From assembly GCA_964020155.1 (NCBI GenBank), contig OZ026546.1:3508900-3572899 (forward strand): a stretch of 64,000 bases of DNA. The letters run 5' to 3'. This DNA comes from Chondrilla cf. caribensis. Taxonomy: Eukaryota > Porifera > Demospongiae > Chondrillida > Chondrillidae. The notes beneath the pieces are model-generated. The model was given only the letters and a program-made list of their open reading frames with translations. It did not search any database and was not told where the DNA came from. The position numbers and the translations under genes were made by a program. Shown in pieces: positions 38,808 to 54,132 of this stretch; positions within the stretch are counted from its first letter, which is position 1; every line of letters starts with the position of its first letter.

Positions 38808-41025
38808 AATCAAGGTTGTGTCGGCGGTGGGATCTTAGATCATGATGATTTATCCATGCTCGGATTGAGAACTACAATAGTTTTGTGGTACGTACGGACT
38901 TGGTTATGTCCTTTTGTAGGATTATAATGTTATGACTGAAATGTCAGAATCGATTGACCTACCGGAGGTTAGCCCGAAAGTAAGATTTGTTGAATTTGAA
39001 TCATTATAATCTCATAGACGTATGCATCGAAAGACCTTCGCTTTAGAATGTTCAATACAACTAATGCGTAATTCATCTGTAATGAAACATACTGTTAGTC
39101 CTCCTTGTGTGTTCCCATCAGGTTAAATTAGGTACACTCATTTAGACTGGGGAGGCCACTAGCCCAGAGGGCTACTATTTAGGATCCCATGTAGTTGGGT
39201 GTCATGGATCCACTCTCTTTTATACACTCACTTTTGTAGAATACCTTTCAGAAGACAGATAATGTGTTTTTATCCTGCTACGATCATGTCTATAAACGGA
39301 TATTCACAGGATTGCCATGCATTACTGCTCTAATGGTATATACATGTACATGTACATACGAATATGAAATAGGGAATAATATAGCTAGTGGTATTATTGT
39401 GTCCATGTGTACATCTTGATTGATTGATGTAATCAAATATTATAATTGAACTACAGATCAACCCCTCCCATGTAGTCAGACATCAGTGTATACTCACTAC
39501 CCATTACTATAGTGTACTACACTGTATTACAGTGAAGTACACTATCCAAGTTATCTCTGGTCACGCCCCCACAGAATTACTCCACCTACAAACACTGTAC
39601 TGCTACAGATTAACCTAACCCTAAACTGTCTTACAACTCATGCTTGTAGATGATTTAGAAAAGGGAATTTCAATTTGATGTGTGAAACATGTTGGTACTG
39701 ACAAACACAATGTATCCATATGTAGTCTATGGTATGGTGGAGAGTAGTGAAGCTTCAAAGAACCTTTCTCTGGCCCAGAACAAGGCCACTGGTTTGAATT
39801 TGAAGCACCCAATAGTCTGGAAGGAGGGGTGGGGGTGCACAATGTAATCCAATGAACCCCTCTCACCGGTCTGTGTTGACCCTTATGTAGCTAATTTGAG
39901 ATGTGACAAATGTACTAATATTGGTATAGATTGTAGCGTTGTTTTTTGATATTTATGTATATTTTCATTCCATAAGTTTAATACTATATCAATTTTTATA
40001 CCCCACAATGTATTTGTAGTATAAATTATTACTGCAATTATATTATTTTATATGTAATGCATGTAATTATACAAAAAATAGTTTGTGTACTTGTTTTGAA
40101 TTATAATGCATTATTTATTTTATATATAGTAATACTGAGAATTGAAAATATGCTTGCATAAAATACTTGTACAAGTATCTATATTCAATTAAGGCATGAA
40201 TTGGCAAACAGTCCCTATAGATAATTTTGCTGTTTTGTCCCTCTGACCTTGTTTATCGATAATTGGACTCCTTTTATGAGTCGGGGTCCACTGAATCCTG
40301 ATTCTGCATACTATCGATATCCTCTGCAGTACGCACTTGTATGACTGTGAACGTTGTTAAAAGCTTGATGGTCACATGCACGTGCACCTTTCTGTCTGTC
40401 ATAACATTATTATAATGATTTATTTGGTGAGTATACAGCAATTGAAAATGATTCTACTGGCATATACAGTGTTGTGTGTATAAGATAGACAGTGGAACCT
40501 CTATTAAAGGACCCTCCCTATAAAGGACACCATAGAAATTACCTCCCTACAAGAAAACTCCGTAAGGCACCAAAAATAGACTTTCCTATAGTGCTAATAC
40601 ACTTTTACCTCTGAAGAGTGGACAACCTCTGTACAGTGGACAAACTACCTGGTCCCAATTTGTCCTTTATAGAGAGGTTCCACTGTACATGTATAAGGAT
40701 AACAAGTATTACTGAATAGTTTTTTATATACTGAGCATATGTACGTATAGTGCTAATATATGTGCATTTGTGCACATATACTTAATTGTATATATATGTG
40801 GGTATGGTTGCATGACTGTCCGTACTATTTATATATTACGTATATGTGTGCATGTATGCGTTTACATTCAGCTGTTCACATACACTGTATGTGTGTCATT
40901 CTATTATTATACACTCCGTTATAGTACCTTTGTTGTATTAATCAATCAGTCCAACTATTCTTGTAAACTATACAGTGCTACATGCAATGCACAATTGTGT
41001 CATTTTTAATACAATTTAATAAGGT
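38808..41025. other. IgR7-IgR8 spacer, young duplicate
   Basis: Near-identical to 35145-37371. Carries the divergent exon-like block (about 38925-38995, partly deleted) and a MITE at 40490. No gene seen. Confidence 0.7.
40490..40685. mobile_element. pogo-like MITE, second family
   Basis: Same element and same position in the duplicated spacer as 36836-37031, so it was inserted before the unit duplicated. Confidence 0.8.
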
Positions 41026-42707
<1,682 letters not shown>

Positions 42708-42830
42708 CGTATCCTAGGTATGCTTAACCCTATTTAACCCTATCCCTTACCGAGTATAGAGCGTCTATGGTATAACGTACGGACGTTTACCGAGATGACG
42801 ATTCCAGATATCGCGTAAACAAACCTAGTG

Positions 42831-42864
42831 GGGACTTCCCCCTAACTCAGTCAAAATGGCCGCC
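42831..42864 (-). promoter_or_regulatory. kappaB-like and YY1-like motifs upstream of IgR8
   Basis: GGGACTTCCC at 42831-42840 inside the larger palindrome GGGGACTTCCCC, and AAAATGGCCGCC at 42853-42864, 124 bp or more upstream of the start codon. The flanks are more diverged from IgR6/7 than the two motifs. Confidence 0.55.
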
Positions 42865-42956
42865 AAAGAAGCCTTTGTTGCGGCTTGTAAAAGGATCTTA
42901 GATTGCGAATGGCAATATTTGGTGGTACGCGCGGACCTAGTTATGTCTTTTTGCAG

Positions 42957-43023
42957 GATTAATTATGGCTGAATTATCAGAATCGGCGGAGAAAATACCA
43001 CTTCCCTCGTGGTTATTACGAAA
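42957..43023 (+). other. Conserved divergent exon-like block
   Basis: On the plus strand, tctttttgcag precedes a block with an ATG at 42965 that reads MAELSESAEKIPLPSWLLRK and ends at a GTAAGA donor-like site. Related blocks lie at the same distance beyond the upstream motifs of IgR4 (21.1 kb), the deleted copy (31.9), IgR6 (35.3), IgR7 (38.9), the broken copy (26.0) and IgR2/5 (10.4, 25.0). The ORF is not conserved in all, so it may be a non-coding or UTR exon fired from a bidirectional promoter, or just shared duplicated DNA. Confidence 0.3.
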
Positions 43024-43837
43024 GTAAGACTTGTTGAATTTGGTATTACTGTATTATAATTTCATAATAAACTTATATGCATTGAAAGAATTTCGCTTTG
43101 TAATATTCAATATCACGAATGCATAATTATTGTTAGTTCTTCCTGTGTTCTGCCATGTAGTTGGGTGTCCTGGATCCACTCTCTCTACACACCTCATGTC
43201 AGCACTTAGAATGACTGTATTATTGTCAGCCTATTGGGCCTGCACATAAATTAATTGATGCAAAATTAATTAATGTTATCCGGACTGCAATCAATCCCCT
43301 ATATATCCTCTCCGATTCTGTACATATAATTCAATACTCCCTTGTAGTTAGATGTCAATGTACGTACAGTGGAACCTCTTTATAAAGGACTAATTGGGAC
43401 CAGGTAATTTGTCCACTGTAGGGAGGTTGTCCACTCTTCAGAGGTACAAATAATATTGGCACTATAGGAAAATCTATTTCTGATGCCTTACAGAGTGTCC
43501 TTTGTAGGGAGGTAATTTCTATGGTGTCCCCTTTATTGGGAGAGTCCTTTAATAGAGGATCCACTCTACGTGCGTACATATATTCACTGTTCATAGAACA
43601 ATAATAGGGAACACTATTACAGTAAGGGACACTATATAGGTTATCTCTGGTCACACCCCCAGGGACTTACTCCAACTACAAACACAGGACTGCCACACAT
43701 ACTGTAGGAATGACAGGGTTGGGTGTATTGTCTGGCTTCACAGACTATACTTGCTATCATTGGGTGAAGTCCTAGTGTTGCATGGAATGTACCCTCACCT
43801 AAGCCGAGAATAGTTTGCAATAGTCCACTACACAGGG
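43024..43837. other. Intergenic before the plus-strand FN3 receptor
   Basis: Contains one MITE (43367-43567). No other feature supported. Confidence 0.5.
43367..43567. mobile_element. pogo-like MITE, inverted copy
   Basis: Starts CAGTGGAACCTCTTTATAAA and continues as the reverse complement of the elements at 36836 and 40490. The right end (ctattaaa-type, ggatccactcta) is slightly degraded. Confidence 0.75.
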
Positions 43838-46800
43838 ATGGTCTCCTCTGGATCTGTTGTTGTTTTCTTTGTATTTTGCCTATCTTCTGTAACTGTGGAG
43901 TCTGGTGAGTTTCATGGTGGTAACTGATAACTTTGTTCCTTCAAATTTACTGTTTGAAACATTGGTAACTGTGAACAAACCACAGTAATTGTTCACTGTC
44001 TAACAATAATTGGGGGTTGTATTTCCTCGTGATAGTTTTAGTACAGAACGTGTACTTGAGACCTGTATATAGTGTGTACTGTATGTGGCTCGATATCACC
44101 CTGTGTTGATCCATGCCTGTTTGTTCCTCTCTACAGCTCCACCTGCACCCAGAAATGTTAAAGGTACATTCCACATAGGAAGACACAGTGGTCCAATACT
44201 CCTGTGGTTGACGTGGGACTCTCAGGTCAGGACCAGTTCAATGTGTTTGGTGTACACTACATTGTGTACTGACTGTCCAGAGGTGTTGTGTTTAGTGGTA
44301 GTCCACTTCAATTGGGGAACAGTTTATACGGGGTCAACAGTGGTGTGCATACATTGGAGCCTCTCTATTTTGAATTCCTGAGACCTCACTATGCCTGTCC
44401 TTAGTATGGAGGCTTCTCTGATTCAAAGAGGTCATTTAATACACTGCAGTCCCACACTAGTACTGGGATACAGAATGGTGTACATCTGATAGAGGTTTCC
44501 CAAACCTGAGGTATGAATTAGATACATTGGTCCCTCCCATTACGTAGAATTGTATCATTCAACTCAATAAAATTGTCTTTGTGTGATTGTGTGATTGATT
44601 GTGTTTTCGCCCTTGGAAGAAGTCCTGTTGGATGGATGTTTATGAAAATGTATTTATACATACGTACGTACATGTGTAGTCCATGTATGTCATAACCTGA
44701 ACACTACCCATTGCACTGATGGTCCCTCTGCTAATGCCATGGACTCAGTACAAAGAGGGAGTCTGTGAATGACCAGCTACTGTATGTCAGACCCTCGGGA
44801 ACCATGATGCCGACCGGTAATTAGAATTCCTAATGTGTGTTGCATGTTTCGGCAGTCCTATGTTGTTTTCACTTTCAAAAGTGTCTGGAACGAGGACTGT
44901 GATGATCACCACAATGGTGGCCATTCACAAGTGTAACTTCGAAAAGGCTCCATATGCCTTGTGATATCGTACTTCTCAATTTTGTGAATATTTTACTATC
45001 ACTGAGCCCTTACAAGCCTTGTGCATATCTTGAAAAAGTCTATAAGAAAGCTTTCTTTGAGAGTTACACCCTTTGAAGAACAAAGATGTCCATTATGAAT
45101 TGCAACAAGCATGTTTTATTCAAGTTTCCTGTACCATGGGTGGCCATAAGTTTTGTAAACTCAAAATACCAGTTGTTGATGTCTGCTACATGTGTATAAA
45201 TGTCGCATATGTACATGTGTACGTACATGCAGTACACATGTATACATGTGTACTGTATTTACTACTAGTCATGAAATTAATTAATAATTTTGCATTCAAT
45301 TAATGACATCATTATTACATAGCTCAATATTATTTATAAAACTTAAATTAATTTATTAATATATTATATTTACGTACTGTAAGTACGTAAGTACTTACGT
45401 ATGCAGGTGTGTGTGTGTGTGTGTGTGTGTAGGTACATGTGTGTGTGCGTACATGCCTATGTGTGCATGTGTGTTAATTACACATATTCCGTCCGCATTC
45501 AGGTACAAGATGCTGGTACAGACTTACAGTATAGGGTGTACTACAGAGAAGATGGTGTGTCCATTTTTACAGAGGACGTTGCGAATGGTTCCAACATTGC
45601 ACTGCTCCCAGTGGTTCTGGGTCGGACATACGAAGTGTGGGTGACAAGTATCCTGGATGGAGAGAAATCTCAACCCAGTGACACACTAACCTTGAGTGAG
45701 TTACGTACTCCAAACTTGACCTACAAACACAAATCGAATACTCCAGACAGTTGAGTTGGCTGGCACAGTGAAACCATTTATGGAGAATGCTAGATACTGT
45801 ACTGTATGCACAGTATGTGTTGCTACACACGACTAAGTAAGGTAAATTGGAGTGGTTGTCTTAGGATATACAGCATGCGGTTAACATTGAGCTATGAGCA
45901 TGTGGTATTGATGCCCACTCCAAGTAACATACAAACGATCACTTCAATGAATCTGCCTTCCATGTTTAAGAACATGATTGTCTGCCAAGCACAATGAGAT
46001 AATTGAGCGGACAGTCTGTAACCCAAAACTTGAAAATTTCACGCAAAAGTATTAATATGTAATAATATGTGCATATGTGTATTTGTATGTACACCTCGAA
46101 TGTGTTCCTTGGATCATGTACGTACGTACATGTTACATGCATGTTACATGCATGTGACATGGTGCATCACTTTCAATCAGACTTTACACATTCGAACATC
46201 GACTTACCTATCAGTGGAGATAACACCGTCCTGAACTGGTTTAATTTAGTACCGCTGTGATAAGCCTGCTCGTGGCTACCTACGTATCTATTCCAAGGTA
46301 CCCCATCTCTCCCGATACATAATGTACTGTGTACTCAGTCCATGAGACAGGTCAGGGTTGCATGCTTCAAGGAATGAGCCTTCAAGATGACCACACGTGT
46401 TTTGTGGGTGGCACTGGATAGCTTACCAAATAGTGAGAAAATTAGAGGCTGTCATTCCATTTGTGGTGAGGAATTCTGGGGGAGGTTCGTAGAGAAGCTA
46501 GATTTCTGTTGTTGTGTCATGTGCAGAACCGTGCAGGGCTACAGGCAGTTATGGAGGTTTTGATTGGCTCATACGACCCCCTTTCAGACCATTAGATACC
46601 TGAACTACGAAGCCCAACCATTTTGAGCAGTCCTTGGTCTCATTGATGGTCAAAGATATATGTAGGTTTTCAGAAGTTCCACTTTTGAAGTCTTTCCATA
46701 CCATACCAGCTTTGGGGTTGCGAGATAATCTCATGTGGAACCTCTCCTACGCATTAGCTCCCCTAGCTATCAGCCTACTATTGTATAGTACTGAACTGTG

Positions 46801-49800
46801 CATATGACCTACCTATGTATGTATGTTTACTGAACAATAACATGGTCAGGTGTAAGCCTGCTGTCTCAATGGTGGGATTTAATTATCACATTGTTCGTTT
46901 AATTGCTGACATAGTTTCACACTCTTGCACCAGGACAGCTTTGGAGGAGGTGAACCGATAGCCATTCCACGGAGTGTTGGTCTATGGCTTTGCTAAATTC
47001 CATTGTCACCATGCCAACCCTCAGTGCACTAGTGTACTTTAAGCTTTACTTTTTCTTTGGTGGAAAGAGTATATTTGACTTATAAGTTGAAAGAGATGTT
47101 TATATATATATATATATATATGTACATTTGTGCATACATGTGATGTATGTCTTTAATCTTTATGAGTTTGAATTTTTGCTCTATTTGCGGATTGACAGCC
47201 AAATCAAAGATCGTGAAGGCATCTTGATTTATTTCCTTGATTCCACGATAGCTTCAGAAGTGAAGTAGTAGAGGAGAGATGGTGATAGTAATAATGTAGG
47301 ATGGTAGAAAGTGGAAAGGTTTCATCTTTTTCAAAGGTTAGGAATTTTTCTCCCAGTCTGGTGGTCAGTCACAATACTCTCTATAAAGAACCGAAGGACT
47401 CAGGGACTCACAACTGGTCTCCCAGCTAGAATAGTGTCTTCATTTTTGGAATGACCAAATATACATACATTCTCTGTGGAAAGTCCCTCTAAAGCTGGCT
47501 ATAGTGGCCCAAAGTGGATGACCTTTTTTCTCTGGATAGAATTTGAACACAATGGCTTCGATGAACGTAAAATTTCAGCGAATGTTTTGCTAAGCCTAAA
47601 ACAGATGCCCAAATAAGTTGAGTGCGGGGCAGCAGACCCACAAGTTTTTACAGTTCGAATTACTTGCTACCTACTGGCATAATCCACAATATGGTGAAGC
47701 TTCAAACGTACCATAGCAATTCTAGTGTATGTGAATTTATGCATACTTTCCCACCTATTAGGCCCCTCTAGACAACTAGATACCTGAAATTGAGACCCTA
47801 TTGCCTCATCAAGGACCAAATGCAGGGTATTGACCTCCATCGCTGTGTACTGTAACTGTAAGCAGCTTATTCCGACATCAAACTGGAAACCTTCTTCATA
47901 AATCCTCCCCAAAGGCCCACATAATACAGTATGTAGATTTCATGTAGATATTACAGTACATGTGTCAATACTATGTAGATATTAGGTATGTAGGTATATT
48001 ATGTAGATATTTTTGTACACATTGAATACGTTGTATTATCTGCCAAACCTCTTAATCCACCACAATTTCCCAGTACCAATATAATGTACAAGTACCAATG
48101 AATATCTAGTTAATCCGCCAAACTCATTAATCCACCATATTCTTTGAAAAGGAATTGTGGCGTAATAATGAGTATTCTCTGTAAATGTTACATTTGTAGA
48201 TAATATGTAGTGATTCACTCTGTGTCCCCTCTCACAGATGCCAACTACTTACAGTACGTCACTGTGACTCCGATACTCTCTGGAGTTGCCTTCAGGTGTA
48301 CATTCGCCGAGGTGGCATTTGACGTCGGCTGTAAGATCCGACTGTCCTCCAGTAGCGGGTTCAACGTAACACGTGTGTTCAACGTCATGGATCACAACAC
48401 CACAAGTGTTCCTACTGCAGAAGGGATCATTGAAGGATTGGATGCATCAAACGAATACGAATACTCTGTCCATGCTGTTCAGTTGCATGATGGCATGGCC
48501 TTGCAGCCTAACGTTCAACTCACAGGCCGAGTCAGGCCCCTCGATGCAAACACAGGTATGTGAGGTTTAACTTACTCAGTAAGTACATCAAAAGGCACCC
48601 TAAATCTGTACTTCTTATCGGAGGTATGTACATACATGTAAAAATTTTATCTGCATACTAGTTGACATGGTGTACATGAGACTGAGTAAAGTATAAGAAG
48701 GGTATGTATGTACTAACCGGGACACTTACTGAGCAAGTTGGACTGTATGTCATGTTTATAGTGCCCCTGTGACTGTGTGTGTTGTCTGTACATTTCATAT
48801 GTACATAGTATGTACGTACATACGATTGTGATTGTACTGTAGGTACGTATGTATATGAGTTTGTATGTACTTTTTTGTATGTATATCGGGCTCCATCAGA
48901 CCATTAGGTGCTTGAAATTTGAAGCCCAAAATATTTTAAAGCCTTTAGTTCATTTTTGATGTGTTAGTGAAGCACTTTGTCTTTCCTCTCAAAAACTGTA
49001 TATTGTGCTATTAGACTTTGTTTATGTGTTGTATGTGGGGAGGGTTGTCCACTTGAATGTCAGGCACAGTATCCAATGACCTGTCGGATAGCCATGTAAG
49101 TGCAGTGGGTTCATCTTTACCCATTCACAGTGTACATACTGTACATACATTGCATTTAGAGAATCGTACATTATGTGACCAATACAAAAGATATAAAATA
49201 CCCATATTCTTGTAACCTTAATACCTGTTGAGTGACTACCTTGAAGGCACACCAAACCTGTACTTCTTATCAGCGGTACTCACCATTGGTTGACATAGTG
49301 TACATGAGCTAGAGACTAAGTGAAGTACATGTACTTATGTACTGACAGTAGTAGGTATCAATGAGTGTACTTGCAAAGTAATCAGCAATGCATATGTAGT
49401 GATGTAAATAGTGTACATGAGCTAGAGACTGAGTGAAGTGTGTGTATTGACAATAGTATGTACCAGCCAGGGTACTTACTAAGCATGTTGCACTGTAAGT
49501 ACTATTTTATACACACAAAGGTAGGAGTACAGGATTGATCAAGACCTATGCAAGGTTTGGAAACTGCATAACCACTGTGTATGTGACACTCACATCTGCA
49601 CCTCGTGCTTGTTTAGCTGACAATGGATGTGAATGCTGACAATTTCTGTGTAGATGTCATCTCTACTGTGATGTGTGCTACATCACTTGACAGCTGCTGC
49701 ATGTACACGTGTACGTACTGTGATATGCATACGTACGTACATATGTACGTATGTAAACACACTTATCATTTCAATGTCCTTACATACAGTACAGATTGAA

Positions 49801-52800
49801 AGTAATGATTCCTGTAGCGCACACATCACTGGAGTGTTACAGGATTGTGTATTCCAAAGGTGCATATTGCGCACAATGTGTATACATTGTATAACAGTCT
49901 CGGAAGTGTGTACTTACATATGTATCAGCTGAAGTACGTATGAAGTAACATAAATCCATACTAACTCTCATGCAGCTTAGCTATTATAACCAACATTGAG
50001 TTGCTCTATGTTTGCCATTCGGTTTCATGCCATGGTCATTTCCCATTCCCGGAGATAAGACAATTTGATGTGGACCAATTCAATCAACGAACAATTTACA
50101 TCTTGAAAATGACCGAAAATTTGGAAATATTGGGCCCAATGCAATCACATGTGCGGATGGGAACTTTGGAGACCACTACGCATCAGAAGCCATAGTACAA
50201 TACTAGTTATCCTCTCTAAACTGCTCGGTAATGACTAACAATTGGATACTAGGTAAATAATTGACAAATTTATTAACAAATTACAAGAGTGTACTAGCAA
50301 GGGAAGTGTGCAAATGTCACGGATACGTAGTTATGCACTTTGCACTTTGATCTTTGTTCACAACATACCACTTGTTACATCACTACATGTGCATTTCCAC
50401 TTACGTTTTAAGTTCACTGATTGATACATACTTCTGTTAGTACATACGTACATACACTAGCTCATGTACACTATGTCAACCAGTACTGATAGTATGTCTG
50501 ATAAGAAGTACGTACAGGTTCGGTGTGCCTTTCAAGGTATTCATTTTCATAAGTTGTACTGTAAGTATGTATGTACGTGCATACTGTACGTATAAGACGT
50601 GAATGTTTTCATTTGTTTTCTCGTAGATGTTAGCCTCGTCACCATAATACTCTTGACCATTGGTGTCGTCCTATTGCCACCTCTGCTCCTGGTGTGTGTG
50701 GTGGTATGTCACTGTAAGAGCAAGAAACAGTCCAAGGAAAAGTATGGTGAGTGGGATGTGTGTGCAGCGTGTGTACGTACTCCATTATCCAACATCCTCC
50801 ATAATCCAACATCCTCCTTAATCCAACATCCTCCATAATCCAACATCCTCCATAATATCCAACATCCTCCATAATCTAACACCTCTGTAAGCAAACACCT
50901 CTGTAATCCAACACTTCTATTATCCAAAACCTCTGTAGTCGAACATCCTCCATAATCCAACACTCTCCATAATCCAACATCCTCCATAATCCAACACCTC
51001 TGTAGTTCAATATCTCTATAAACTGAGCACGTCCATCATTATACGCTCTACTGTGAAACAAGCACAAACTAACATCCGTACCCCAAATTATAGTGTATCA
51101 AACTGTCCATGTGGTGTGTGCGCTCAGTATCCATGTAGTGTGTGCACTCAGTATCATGTGGTGTGTGCACTCAGTATCCATGTAGTGTGTGCACTCAGTA
51201 TCCATGTAGTGTGTGCGCTCAGTATCATGTGGTGTGTGCGCTCAGTATTATGTGGTGTGTGCACTCAGTATCCATGTGGTGTGTGCACTCAGTATCCATG
51301 TGGGTTTTGGCAGACAAAGTGGTGGCAGATTGATGAGAATTAACTGTGTATCTCTAATATGCATGCAGTATATACAGTACTCAATGTATGCATATATATC
51401 TTATATACATTGAGAATTTATACGTATATACAGTAGATGATATGTTTATACATTGTGTACTGTGCTACAATTCACCATATGTACATCATGAGTCAACATT
51501 GCGCAACCCTCAGAGGGGCTTGGAGAGGGTCTTCGGGATGTTGGTGTGCACTAGAAAAGATCTTTTTGAGATGAATGTGGCTGAAATTTATTGTATTTCC
51601 AACAAGAAGCCGTTTTCCAGTCAGTTTTATGGAAAATTACGCTATCCAGTTCTGACAACTGTCCATCGCATCACCTGCCCCTACGGCAGTGATTCCACAA
51701 CCACATAACATAATGGAGTGCTCATGTTGTATATGTGATGCATATGTACGGTACATCGGGTATACGTACATACATGTACATATATGGCATACGGTGTATT
51801 ACTTGTCATTGATTTGGTATTTCTGTTGTCAAGTGATAGCTATCTGTAACATGAGTTGGTCAGGCGTGGTGTGTTTGGTTTGTATGGACGTGGCTATCAC
51901 CTAACTCTGTGGAATCCTGCCACTGACACTGGATAGCACTGCACTTGTATGGGCTACTCACTCCTACTGACATTCTTGCTCTCCCCTGGATCACAATCTT
52001 CTCAAGCATCTTGGGATTGTGATGTGCTGTTGCCCTCGGAATCCTTGTATATCCTGTTCAATTGAAGGGCTCTGCATAGTGGAAGCTGTAGAGTCATACA
52101 TGTACTTTGAACCCTGTACTTCAAAACATGCTATTTGAACCAATCTTGAAAACAACTCAACATGGAAACGTACATGAAAAGCCAACATGGGAACTAAAAC
52201 TAAATGTGGGGATAGTGATTAAGCCTGGGATCATGGTAATTCAATGTGGGAACATAGTAGACTCAATTGGGAACATAAAAACTCAATGTGGGCCACAGAA
52301 AGTCCACCTGTGACCACAATAATTCAAAGTGAGAACATAAAAAATCGAAGTGTGACCAGTAATTCGATGTGAGAGTGTAAAATGCCACACAGGGACACAG
52401 CAGCAGAGAGTGGCAATAGAACAAATTGAGCTGTATGACTCTAGTGTTATTGTATAGTCAAAGAGCCCTATTGTGTAGTCGGGTCTCTACAAAGACCTTC
52501 ACTGCATGTTGGAGTGTGTTGTTGTGTTGTTTCATTCTACTATACTCACACTTTTGTCCATCAGCAGGTAACTACATAACAACCATCGAAGAACTGAATA
52601 CCGTATTCAAACCAGGAAGCGACCAACCAAGCCAGGTTGACACAGCCCCTGTGGACGTCAAACCAGATGACAACAGTGAGGAGGGCAGGGATGAGTGGGT
52701 GCCTCTGACGGATCTCCCCGCCAGTCGGAGCGGAACACTTCGTAGTTCCCTGTCTGGAACCCACCACCACTCTCGCCAATTTTCCGGGTCGGATTTTCTC

Positions 52801-53127
52801 AAGGCCTTGTCTCTTTCCGACATTGAAGCAACTTCTTCACCGAAAACACCCGGCTCAGTGAAGAAAGCCAGGCGATTGTCCTTCAAGACAAGTTTTCCAT
52901 TTGTTAACTTCTACGTCCCGACGGATCAAATGGACGGTGGTTGGACGATGTCAAAAGCATATTCCTGTGACACCGGACTGGACGCTGAACTCCACCACCC
53001 TGGGAACTCCTCTGCCGACAACGTCAGCCTGAGAACGTCGCTTTACAACATCATTGACCAGTTTGATTCGCGATGGAATTCTGTCAATTTCCAGATATCT
53101 GATACTTCCGATCACGATGACATGTGA
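43838..53127 (+). CDS. FN3 transmembrane receptor with ITIM-like tail
   Basis: Six exons (plus): 43838-43904, 44137-44225, 45503-45695, 48238-48555, 50627-50746 and 52568-53127; joined frame exactly 448 aa. Exon 1 is a signal peptide (VVVFFVFCLSSVTVES). Exons 2 and 3 form one FN3 domain (PPAPRNV; LLWLTWDSQ, then LGRTYEVWVTS), split by a phase-0 intron. Exon 4 is a second domain of about 105 residues (NANYLQYVTVTPI to VRPLDANT) shared with the minus-strand gene at 58164-63867. Exon 5 is the membrane span (IILLTIGVVLLPPLLLVCVVV). The 186-residue tail has a basic RRLS kinase-like site and, near the end, SLYNII, which fits the ITIM consensus. All other introns are phase 1. The last acceptor is a tandem cagcag, so one Ala may be optional. 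Ligand unknown; inferred surface signalling receptor. Confidence 0.75.
50781..51003. repeat. Imperfect tandem repeat of about 17 bp in the receptor intron
   Basis: Repeated words like cctccataatccaacat and ctctgtaatccaacac in the intron after the TM exon. The words resemble the interior of the pogo-like MITE at 2933-3109, so the array probably arose from one. Confidence 0.7.
51105..51305. repeat. Tandem repeat of about 25 bp in the receptor intron
   Basis: About eight copies of a unit like gtgcactcagtatccatgtg, some lacking two or three bases. Confidence 0.8.
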
Positions 53128-53807
53128 TCACGTAGATTAATTGTTAATTTTGTATTATTAATGACACCTCGAGCTCCATACTGAGGCAGTTATTTATTTT
53201 AATTGAGTATATACTAATAAAACTATGTTACCATTAACATTTGTCACCATGTGTGTACATATGTATAATACATAATACTATTCTGTCTAATCTAATATCA
53301 TTGTACATAATATTATGTATACATATATATGTATATATCTGAAACATGTATTTTAGGTATATTATAAATACGTGTTAAATGTAATATTATTTGTCATTTA
53401 TATAATAAATTTGTATTTTATATTATACACATTGTGCAAAATATATCATTTGCTTATATATAATATTATACATAATATAATATCAGCAGAATTATATTAT
53501 ATGAGAGAAGTTAAATATACATGCATCGTTATATGCACAGTATATTATTGTATTTAATTTATGATTATCTATGTTTACAGTATAATAATTAAAATAAGAA
53601 ATTTAATACAAAATTGAGCTCAGAGTATATGTACGTATATAATGTACATAAAATTAATATGATAATAGACCATAATGATATTATGGTAATAGCCAGATTA
53701 TTCAAATCAATTTTGTTTACTTTGTTTACATATTCTGTACAAACACATACATAACAAAAATATTGGAAGTTGATATTTACATTACATTTATAGACAGATT
53801 GAAGCAA

Positions 53808-54060
53808 TTAATAACAATAACAACAACAACAAGCAATAGATCCGATGACAACTCCAGCAACGACAATGACAGCACCAATAATACCAACAATGATTCCAAT
53901 CAACTCTAATTGTGCTGCGCCCGAGGAACCTAAAATAAATGTTTATAGGGTACGTATGTAGCAAATCATTATCCTAGTTCATTCATCGTGTACACATGTA
54001 TGCTGCTGTAGTTCAACGCACGCACGCATGTACACACACACCCATTCACCCCCCCACACA

Positions 54061-54132
<72 letters not shown>

